From: Salinibacillus xinjiangensis
GTDB lineage: Bacteria; Bacillota; Bacilli; Bacillales; Alkalibacillaceae
DNA length: 64,000 nucleotides
NCBI RefSeq assembly: GCF_009649735.1
Contig: NZ_WJNH01000003.1
Coordinates: 124,001-188,000, forward strand
Reading direction: 5' to 3'
In this document: positions 43,364 through 50,916 of the stretch, piece after piece
How positions within the stretch are numbered: position 1 is the first letter of the stretch
Layout of the letters: every line of letters begins with the position of its first letter
The notes under the pieces: model-generated
Databases searched by the model: none
What the model was told of the DNA's origin: nothing
Seen by the model: only the letters and a program-made list of their open reading frames with translations
Program-made: the position numbers and the translations under genes

Positions 43364-43957
43364 ATGTTTCAAAAACTGTATCTCGAACGAACTGGATGCT
43401 ACGGCACATGCCCAATCTTCTATGTAGAGGTCTACTCAGATGGAACCTTAAACTGGAACGGAGAAATGTTTGTCTCACATATTGGGAAAAAGTCCTTTAC
43501 CATCAGTGAAAAGAAAATTCAAAAGCTAAATGACCTTATCGAATCCTTTGATTATCGCCATTACACATATGAACCTGGTGATCTGTTCGCAACCGATCAT
43601 CCTCATTGTATAACACGAGTAGAGTTTGAAGATGGGTTTGTGAACGAGGTTGATCATTATTTAGGAAATCAGGACAGTTTTGTGAATGAATCAAAGCATT
43701 CCATAGCGAATCTTGAGAAGTTCGAGAATAAGGTTGAACAGATTTTAGGGATTCGTCAGCTTATTAAGCAGACACTTTATATTTATCATGTTTATACGGA
43801 AGATAAGGAAGTTGAGAGTGTGGTTTCGGCCCCGAATCAGGAGAAGGCATTGGAGATGGTGGTGGAGAAGTATGGTGATCGGGATTGGTGGGTTCGTCGG
43901 ATTGGGAGGGATACGACTGGGGCTTTGTGGAGTTATGTAGTTATAGAAAAAAATTAA
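43364..43957 (+). CDS. DUF6438-type protein
   Basis: 197 residues. The N-terminal 'LERTGCYGTCPIFYVEVYSD' with CxxxC matches DUF6438 (usual pattern LxRTxCFGxCPxYxVxIxxDG). The C-terminal 70 residues (YHVYTEDKEVESVVSAPNQE ... DRDWWVRRIGRDTTGALWSY) form a separate small alpha/beta unit. Function unknown; no signal peptide. Last gene before the presumed defence locus. Confidence 0.65.
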   Translation: MFQKLYLERTGCYGTCPIFYVEVYSDGTLNWNGEMFVSHIGKKSFTISEKKIQKLNDLIESFDYRHYTYEPGDLFATDHPHCITRVEFEDGFVNEVDHYLGNQDSFVNESKHSIANLEKFENKVEQILGIRQLIKQTLYIYHVYTEDKEVESVVSAPNQEKALEMVVEKYGDRDWWVRRIGRDTTGALWSYVVIEKN

Positions 43958-44102
43958 ATAGTTTAGTATTTTTTTGTTCATTATCTTTTTTAGCTTTATC
44001 CATACTTATAATACTTGGATAGAAATATCATTACTAAATTGATCTAATTTAATGCTTAATTGAATATTTTTTTATTTTTATCAATAATTTTTTAGTTAAA
44101 CA

Positions 44103-44131
44103 TTGATATAGAACGATCGTTCGTTTATAAT
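44103..44131 (+). promoter_or_regulatory. Sigma-A promoter with palindromic operator in its spacer
   Basis: TTGATA (44103-44108), a 17-base spacer and TATAAT (44126-44131). The spacer contains the perfect 12-base palindrome GAACGATCGTTC (44111-44122), which includes CGATCG/GATC. A protein bound there would shut the methyltransferase promoter. Confidence 0.7.
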
Positions 44132-44251
44132 GATGATATTCAAATTAACATATCTATATTATTTTATGTTAAAATAAATAACTTAGTAAGGATTTAATAG
44201 ATATTGATAATGTACCGAATGCAAGGCTCTTCTGAAAGGTAGGTGGTTGAT

Positions 44252-45541
44252 ATGTTACAAGTAGTAGAATTATTTGCCGGTGTAGGCGGCTTTCGTCTTG
44301 GGCTAGAATCAACAAATGGTTTTGAAGTTGTATGGGCAAATCAATGGGAACCAGCAACGAAAATACAGCATGCATTTGATTGTTATGCTAAAAGATTTGG
44401 CGATAGTGGTATCCATGTAAATGAAGATATTTCAGAAGTGTGGAATGATGCACCGCAACATGATTTGTTGGTCGGCGGTTTTCCTTGTCAAGATTATTCA
44501 GTTGCTCGTACTTTATCTGGAGAATCGGGTATACAAGGAAAAAAAGGTGTGCTATTTTGGGAAATCATGAAAATTATAGAAGATAAATCACCACGCTATG
44601 TGCTTCTTGAAAATGTTGATCGGTTGTTAAAATCTCCATCCCAGCAACGAGGTCGTGACTTTTCTATTATGCTTGCTAGTTTTAGAGATGCTGGCTATTC
44701 CGTGGAGTGGAGAGTAATAAATGCAGCGGATTACGGTTTTGCACAACGTAGAAGAAGGGTTTTTATCTTTGCATATAGAAACGATACAGTATTTGCTAGA
44801 AACCAGCGCTCCCTTTCACCAGAAAATCGGATACATTCTAACGGTTTTTTTGCACCTAAGTTTCCAGTTCATGGAGAGCCTCTAACAAAACATAAAGATG
44901 TTAATAACAAGTTATTAAATGATATTGTAGATATCTCTAATCAATATAAGGAGAACTATCGTAATGCCGGAACCATGATTGATGGGAATGTTTTTTCAAG
45001 AGAAGTGACACCAATAGAAGTAGATTCCATACCATTGCGGGATATACTAGAAAAAGCATACAATGATTATGGCCCAGCTGATGAAAAATATTATTTAGAC
45101 AATATAAAATTAAGGAAAAGTGGACGTTCTGAATTGGAAGAGATGAAATATTTAAAAGGTGCTAAGAAAATCAAACGTGTTTCGAAGTCTACTGGATATG
45201 AATATAAATATTCAGAAGGGAGCATGTCATTTCCGGATGATCTGAATAAACCTGGGAGAACTATGTTAACTTCTGAGGCAACTTGTAATAGAAGTTCCCA
45301 TGTGGTAGAGGATTTATATACCGGAAGGATTCGTTATTTGACTCCTGAAGAGTGTGAATTACTAAATGAATTTCCAGCAGGCTGGACCAACACAGGGATG
45401 CCCGATAGAACGAGGTATTTCTGTATGGGGAATGCCCTTGTTGTTGGTTTAATAAAAATGATGGGCCATAGAATAATTGAGATAGAAGAAGAAGAAAAAA
45501 GGGTAATTAAGAAAAATCCACTACAGTTAGAATTATTTTAA
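44252..45541 (+). CDS. DNA (cytosine-5) methyltransferase
   Basis: 430 residues. C5-methyltransferase motifs in order: I (VELFAGVGGFRLGLE, about 5-19), IV with the catalytic Cys79 in GGFPCQDYSVA, VI (LLENVDRLL), VIII (YGFAQRRRRVFIFAYR), IX/X (RYLTPEECELLNEFPAG and CMGNALVVGLIKMMG). The target-recognition region is about 200-360. It transfers methyl from AdoMet to a cytosine, presumably protecting host DNA from the proteins encoded downstream. It has its own promoter with an embedded palindrome and its own terminator. ATG 44252 is preferred over GTG 44243, which lies in the ribosome site. The site specificity cannot be read from sequence; GATC-containing sites are a hypothesis. Confidence 0.95.
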   Translation: MLQVVELFAGVGGFRLGLESTNGFEVVWANQWEPATKIQHAFDCYAKRFGDSGIHVNEDISEVWNDAPQHDLLVGGFPCQDYSVARTLSGESGIQGKKGVLFWEIMKIIEDKSPRYVLLENVDRLLKSPSQQRGRDFSIMLASFRDAGYSVEWRVINAADYGFAQRRRRVFIFAYRNDTVFARNQRSLSPENRIHSNGFFAPKFPVHGEPLTKHKDVNNKLLNDIVDISNQYKENYRNAGTMIDGNVFSREVTPIEVDSIPLRDILEKAYNDYGPADEKYYLDNIKLRKSGRSELEEMKYLKGAKKIKRVSKSTGYEYKYSEGSMSFPDDLNKPGRTMLTSEATCNRSSHVVEDLYTGRIRYLTPEECELLNEFPAGWTNTGMPDRTRYFCMGNALVVGLIKMMGHRIIEIEEEEKRVIKKNPLQLELF

Positions 45542-45543
45542 TA

Positions 45544-45585
45544 AATCGAGTGTCTGTTATTTAAAGACACTCGATTTTCTTTTTT
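45544..45585 (+). terminator. Rho-independent terminator between methyltransferase and effectors
   Basis: Perfect 12-base stem AATCGAGTGTCT/AGACACTCGATT with a 9-base loop and a T-rich tail. The downstream five-gene set must therefore have its own promoter in 45590-45720. Confidence 0.88.
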
Positions 45586-45734
45586 AAGTATAAGAATATT
45601 TTACTTTTATTAATATTCAATTAGATAACAATCAAAGAAAGTTGGAAAATTTTATTTTATCCAAATGGGAATAATTATATAATTAATGTTATAATAACAA
45701 AAAAATCCCAAAATTAGTTAAAAAGGTGATTACT

Positions 45735-47279
45735 TTGTCATTTACTAAAAACACATTAGAATTGGAGCTTTTAAACGAATTTGAAGAGTTTATTGGCCTT
45801 TCATTTGAAGAAATTTCATATAAGGTAAGTATAAATCCCGCACTGATATCGAAAAAAGCATCCGTGGTTGCTATCGTTAACAGAATGTTAGATTATAAGA
45901 GTTTGGACAAGAAAGAACTTGAAAATAAAGTAGCACCTATGCAATTATCTCTTAAAACTGTTCGTTTACAACCTAATGGAAAACCAAGGGAATCGATGTC
46001 ATTTGAAAATGTGGATTTTGTTGAAATTACCGAAGAAACATGGCAAGAGAGTAAGTTGAGAGAAAAATTTGTTGAATCCATCTTTTTATTTTTCGTTTTT
46101 CAATATACAGAGACACTTGATGGAAAAATCTTATTGTTTAAGGGAGTTAAAGTATGGCAGATGCCAGAAAAAACGTTAAACACAGATATAAAAAAGTTGT
46201 GGAATGTAATAAGGGAAAAAGTAAATAATGGAGTGATTTTAAAGGAAAAAAAAGTAGGCAACAGGATAGTTATCGAAAATAATTTACCTGGAAAAAATGA
46301 TAACAATGTAGCACATATACGTCCTAAGGCTAATGATGGAAACGACAAAATAGAATTACCTGATGGTCAGATGATTACAAAGCAAGCATATTGGTTAAAT
46401 AACAGTTATATTGCATTAATATTAATGGATATGCCTGCAGTAAATAGGAGACATTCTAATTATCAAAAAAATGATTTAATATTATCTAAAGAATTAATAA
46501 ATTCCCTTAATACAAAATTAAGTGAGGCAGTATATCCTATAGAGGAGTTCATTATAAAAGTAAAGCAGGTTATTCCTAGTTTTACAACTCTAGATGTTAA
46601 CCGTAATTTGCTTTCCACACTTGGCTATAAAATAGATAAACGGTTTGTAATTAAAGATCATTTGGAAAGTGTTGACCAATATCTATACGATATTATATTT
46701 AGTAGACCTTATTTTTCAGTACCTAACAACCCTGTTTTTGTTACATCTTATGTAAAACGTAAGATTGATAACTATGAGAATGACTATAAGTTATTAAAAA
46801 TTGAAAAAAATCAGTATATAACCAATAATAACCTTCTTAAAGGAGGAATTGTAAAACAGGATTTAATAAGTTATAAAACAGCTGTTGAGAGATTTGTAGA
46901 AGAGGGAAATTTCTTCACTATTCGTACTTTAAAACAACGATTTACTCATGAACTTGATGAGTATGGATTTGAAGATGTATTTTATGAGAGTATTCTAATG
47001 AGGCCGGGTCGCTTGAAATATTTGAAACTAGCTGACCAGATTGTATTTGTTAAATCGTTGAGAGAAATAACAATCGATGATTTTGTTGCTTATTTATTAA
47101 TTAATAGTAAGTCTATGTCAGTAGATGAATTAATTAACAGAGCGTGGTCTGTTTGTAATTTGGAAATTGACTATGATTATGCTATTAGATTGATGAAAAA
47201 CACATCATATTTTTATTCTACAGATCTTCTTAAACTGTATGAAACTAAAGAAGTCTATTATAAAGAAATATATGATTAA
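45735..47279 (+). CDS. MutH/Sau3AI-type domain protein with degenerate active site
   Basis: 514 residues. Residues about 10-230 follow the MutH/Sau3AI fold in order: LSFEEIS, QLSLKTVRLQPNGKPRESMS, KFVESIFLFFVF, LFKGVKVWQMPE, 'LWNVIREKVNNGV', AHIRPKAND and TKQAYWLNNSYIA. Active enzymes have Glu-x-Lys in the GVELKT motif; here it reads LSLKT, Ser for Glu, as in the non-catalytic C-terminal domain of Sau3AI that binds target DNA allosterically. Residues about 265-514 form a helical module shared with the next protein. Probable role: sequence recognition for the system (inference). TTG 45735 follows AAAGGTGA; GTG 45726 is an alternative. Confidence 0.75.
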   Translation: MSFTKNTLELELLNEFEEFIGLSFEEISYKVSINPALISKKASVVAIVNRMLDYKSLDKKELENKVAPMQLSLKTVRLQPNGKPRESMSFENVDFVEITEETWQESKLREKFVESIFLFFVFQYTETLDGKILLFKGVKVWQMPEKTLNTDIKKLWNVIREKVNNGVILKEKKVGNRIVIENNLPGKNDNNVAHIRPKANDGNDKIELPDGQMITKQAYWLNNSYIALILMDMPAVNRRHSNYQKNDLILSKELINSLNTKLSEAVYPIEEFIIKVKQVIPSFTTLDVNRNLLSTLGYKIDKRFVIKDHLESVDQYLYDIIFSRPYFSVPNNPVFVTSYVKRKIDNYENDYKLLKIEKNQYITNNNLLKGGIVKQDLISYKTAVERFVEEGNFFTIRTLKQRFTHELDEYGFEDVFYESILMRPGRLKYLKLADQIVFVKSLREITIDDFVAYLLINSKSMSVDELINRAWSVCNLEIDYDYAIRLMKNTSYFYSTDLLKLYETKEVYYKEIYD

Positions 47280-47302
47280 AGAAGAAAAAAGGTGAATGCA
47301 GT

Positions 47303-49705
47303 ATGTATAATCTTTATGTATTATGTCTTTATGGAATATCATTACGTCAAGTTAAAAATCTAGTAAAATCAGGTCTATCTTTAAAGGATTTTGAGGATAG
47401 AACTGAAAAAATTAATGAATTGATTAATCATAAACCTACATTAGTAAGGAAAATTGATGATATTATCCCAATTATAAGTGATGTTGAACGAGCGGATAAT
47501 TTATATCAACTTGCGCATATGGGTCTTTCTGAAGTTATTATTAAAAACTTAATAGATTTAAATATTAGTTATTTTGACATAAATGAACTTACTTTAGAAA
47601 AGTTTAGTGAAATGAATGGTGGTAACCGTAAAAGTGTTTATAAAAAAATCATTTCATCATTTGAAAAAGTTGAACAAAGTAAGGGGAGAATATCAAACTG
47701 GAAATTGAGGGAGTTAATACTTGATATATTAAACAATCTTAAGCTAGATGAAATTATACACTTTAATAAAATTGAAGAGCTTATATCAAGTGAAAGTCAT
47801 TTAAAAATTAACAGGAATGCAATTCAATCTGTCTTGAAAGAATTACATTCTACAAAATATATAATATACGATTCAAATGAAGTAAAGCGGTATTATCCTA
47901 AACTTACAGATTTTATTAGGAAAGAGTTTAAAGATAAAAAAATATTTATTGAGAGATTACAGGGAAAAACGCTATCTCAACTGGCAAACTATTATCAGTA
48001 TTCTAGGCAAGGAATACGGAACATCGAAAAAAGAGTTCTTAAAAGAATGCCATTTTTTGAAGAAGAATTACGATATAATGAAACATTCGGAAAATTTGAT
48101 ATTGAACAAGACTTGTTTTGTAACCTGTTTCAGGAGCCTCCTGAAGTATATAATTATCTAAACCTAAAATATGATAAGGGTAACAAATGTATTTTAGATG
48201 ATGTGTTTAACCCAAAATTTACAGAGGTGCAGCGTAGACAAATTCTTAGGTACTACAATGTATTCTTAAATAAAAAGGGAGAAATTAAGGAATTATCTAA
48301 AATTAGTATATTTGATGAAGTAGTTTCTAAATATGCCATTAACTCAGTAACGGATGCTGAGATTGTGGATAAGTTCAATGAGTATATCATCAAGAATAAC
48401 CTTCCTAGGAATTATTTATCAGATGAATCATCATTAAGGGGAATAAGTGATAGATGTCAATTAAGTATTAAGGGAAAGGGCAATACTTATAGATACTATG
48501 ATTTTGAAGTAATTACAAATGAGGCAATCGGCATTCTAAAAGAACTAATAGAGGTTGAACCAGGTGTTTATAGTATGAGAAAAATATTCAGTGAAAATCC
48601 TGAGATAATGAACGAATTTGATATACGTACTGAACATGAGTTACACAATTTATACCGACGTATGATTGATGTTGATGGTGTTATTTACAACAGAATGCCT
48701 GAATTTACAATTGGAAATGTAACTAAGAGAGAATTTTTAGTCGAATTATTTAAAGAATATTCACCTATACCTTTAAAGGAATTTGCAGAGTTTGTTGAAG
48801 AAGTATATGGTTTGCGACAGGATTCCCTGACCAGCTTTATTCTCAGCAATTTAAATAATTATATTTATGAAGATGTTATAAAAACAGATTATATTGAGTT
48901 GTCGGATGAAGAATATTACCAACTTAAAAATTTACTTACAAGACCTATCTACACTATGGAAGAAATTAAGAAATTAGGCAGTTCAATAACGCACGACTTT
49001 GGCGAGAGTTTTATTAATAATATGACTTTATCTAAAGTGGGCTATCAAATTAGGAGTAATTTTGTTTTAAGTAATATCTTTAATAGCGTAGATGAGTATT
49101 TTCGCAATATGATTTTGTCACAAGATTACTTTGTAAATGAACACCTTCCTGTATATCAAACACAATCTTTCAAAGTTGTAATCTATAATCTAGAAAAGAA
49201 CTTTGAAATTTTCAAAATTGAAACAGATATTTATATAACTTTTAAGAAATTATCACATGCGGGTATATCTTTAGATGATATAATGGATTATAAACGCGCA
49301 TTATTAGAGTTTATTGAAGAGGATGAAAACAAATATTTCACACTGTTATCGATTAGGGAGGAAGGTTTTGAACATCCTTTAGATGATTTAGGGTTCCCTA
49401 ATACGTTTTATGAACGATTGATTTGGGCTTTTGAAGAATTCAGAGCTGTACAGACATCTACTGGTTATATCTTGAAAAAGACTGATGGTATACTCTCTTT
49501 ACGCGAATTCCTATATGATTATGTTTCGGAAAGACGTGTAGTTAAATTAGAGGGCTTAATAGATGAAATAAAAGACATTTATGGTATTTTTTTAGATACT
49601 ACAAAGGTGATATATTCACTTAAACAAACAGATGTATTTTATTCTGAGGAAATGTTTAAATTTTATATTGATAAGGAAGATTTTTATGAGGAGGTATATG
49701 AATAA
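47303..49705 (+). CDS. Large multi-HTH protein sharing the module of the Sau3AI-like protein
   Basis: 800 residues, no membrane segment, no enzyme motif recognised. The N-terminus resembles helix-hairpin-helix repeats (GISLRQVKNLVKSGLSLKDF). At about 222-250, TLSQLANYYQYSRQGIRNIE followed by KRVLKRM is strikingly like sigma-70 region 4. Residues about 547-800 align with 266-514 of the preceding protein (VGYQIRSNFVLSNIFNSVDE versus LGYKIDKRFVIKDHLESVDQ; ending DKEDFYEEVYE versus TKEVYYKEIYD). A third copy of the end module lies at about 474-545. It may be a DNA-binding scaffold. It follows by 23 bases and overlaps the next start by one. Confidence 0.7.
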   Translation: MYNLYVLCLYGISLRQVKNLVKSGLSLKDFEDRTEKINELINHKPTLVRKIDDIIPIISDVERADNLYQLAHMGLSEVIIKNLIDLNISYFDINELTLEKFSEMNGGNRKSVYKKIISSFEKVEQSKGRISNWKLRELILDILNNLKLDEIIHFNKIEELISSESHLKINRNAIQSVLKELHSTKYIIYDSNEVKRYYPKLTDFIRKEFKDKKIFIERLQGKTLSQLANYYQYSRQGIRNIEKRVLKRMPFFEEELRYNETFGKFDIEQDLFCNLFQEPPEVYNYLNLKYDKGNKCILDDVFNPKFTEVQRRQILRYYNVFLNKKGEIKELSKISIFDEVVSKYAINSVTDAEIVDKFNEYIIKNNLPRNYLSDESSLRGISDRCQLSIKGKGNTYRYYDFEVITNEAIGILKELIEVEPGVYSMRKIFSENPEIMNEFDIRTEHELHNLYRRMIDVDGVIYNRMPEFTIGNVTKREFLVELFKEYSPIPLKEFAEFVEEVYGLRQDSLTSFILSNLNNYIYEDVIKTDYIELSDEEYYQLKNLLTRPIYTMEEIKKLGSSITHDFGESFINNMTLSKVGYQIRSNFVLSNIFNSVDEYFRNMILSQDYFVNEHLPVYQTQSFKVVIYNLEKNFEIFKIETDIYITFKKLSHAGISLDDIMDYKRALLEFIEEDENKYFTLLSIREEGFEHPLDDLGFPNTFYERLIWAFEEFRAVQTSTGYILKKTDGILSLREFLYDYVSERRVVKLEGLIDEIKDIYGIFLDTTKVIYSLKQTDVFYSEEMFKFYIDKEDFYEEVYE

Positions 49706-50916
49706 TGAAAGAGAAAAATTTAATAGAGCTAATTGGTAAGGATATAACTATAACAACAGGAACCCGCAAGCTTTCTATCAAAGGGAAAACAGAAAACTAT
49801 AAAGTTTACCGCATTCCGCTGGAATACTTATTCTATAATGATCAAAATGGACGAATTGCTACTTATATCAGTAAACATGAGGATGAGCATGGTAAATTAA
49901 ATATGGATGATATAGATAACTATAACAGTATAATTCATGATTTTATTGAAGAGTCCAATAAAAATGCTTTAAACAAGACTAAAAATAATATCAAATTGTT
50001 TGGGCAACGAGTTCCAGGTGTTGTTCTACAAAATGGACGAATTATTGATGGTAATCGAAGATTCACTTGTCTTCGTGATTTACACGAGGAGGAAGGAAAA
50101 GATTATTACTTTGAGGCGGTAATCTTAGATACAGAACAGGGAATTTCCTCAAAAGACATTAAAAGACTTGAGTTGAATTTACAGCATGGTGAAGAAAGAC
50201 CAGTAGATTACAATCCTATTGATAACTTAGTCGATGTGTACAAAGATTTAGTTGAAAATGAAACTTTTACTGTAAAAGAATATGCACTTAACACGAATAC
50301 CAAGGAAAAAGAAGTTGAAAAATTAAAGAAAAAATCTATTTTAATGGTAGAATTTCTTGAATTTATTAACGCCAAAGGTAAGTATTATATTGCTCGAGAT
50401 TTGAATCTGGATGGACCATTACAAGAAGTCATGATAATTTTAAATCGTACAAGTGAAGATCAGCAAGAAGACGTAAAAAGTGCACTCTTTACATCCTTGT
50501 TAACATCAAACAAAGGTGATCTAACAAGGCATATTCGTGAAATAGGTAGAGATATTATTAACACGAAAAATTCTGAAGAATTCCTAGAAGAATATGAAGA
50601 GGTTGTTGAAGAGGTATATGATTCTTTACAAGAAGAAGATGTAGTTGATATCTCAACGATTAACCAAAAAATTGCTGCTAAGAAAGACTTGAAAGAAGAA
50701 AGTAATCAACTCATTGAAAAGAAAATTGAAACAAACAGAATTGATCAAGCTCGAAATAAACCAGTAGATTTATTGGAGAGATCCTTTCAAGCATTGGATT
50801 CCATTGATACAACCGCTGTTTCTAGAATGGGAGATGATAACAAAGAAAACTTCAAAGAATTACTTCATAAAATTCAATCAACAGTCGAACTTTTAGGAGA
50901 AAAGCTCGATGTTTAA
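49705..50916 (+). CDS. ParB-like nuclease-fold protein
   Basis: 403 residues. The N-terminal 150 residues match the ParB/Srx fold: VYRIPLEYLFYNDQNGRIAT, then GQRVPGVVLQNGRIIDGNRR with the DGNRR box (about 115-119) where ParB has GERR, the nucleotide-binding motif. A helical region with a predicted HTH (FTVKEYALNTNTKEKEVEKL) and a charged C-terminal coiled coil follow. ParB-like proteins bind CTP or ATP and clamp DNA; DndB is a related defence protein. The start is coupled to the upstream gene (TAATG) and the end overlaps the helicase by eight bases. Confidence 0.78.
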   Translation: MKEKNLIELIGKDITITTGTRKLSIKGKTENYKVYRIPLEYLFYNDQNGRIATYISKHEDEHGKLNMDDIDNYNSIIHDFIEESNKNALNKTKNNIKLFGQRVPGVVLQNGRIIDGNRRFTCLRDLHEEEGKDYYFEAVILDTEQGISSKDIKRLELNLQHGEERPVDYNPIDNLVDVYKDLVENETFTVKEYALNTNTKEKEVEKLKKKSILMVEFLEFINAKGKYYIARDLNLDGPLQEVMIILNRTSEDQQEDVKSALFTSLLTSNKGDLTRHIREIGRDIINTKNSEEFLEEYEEVVEEVYDSLQEEDVVDISTINQKIAAKKDLKEESNQLIEKKIETNRIDQARNKPVDLLERSFQALDSIDTTAVSRMGDDNKENFKELLHKIQSTVELLGEKLDV

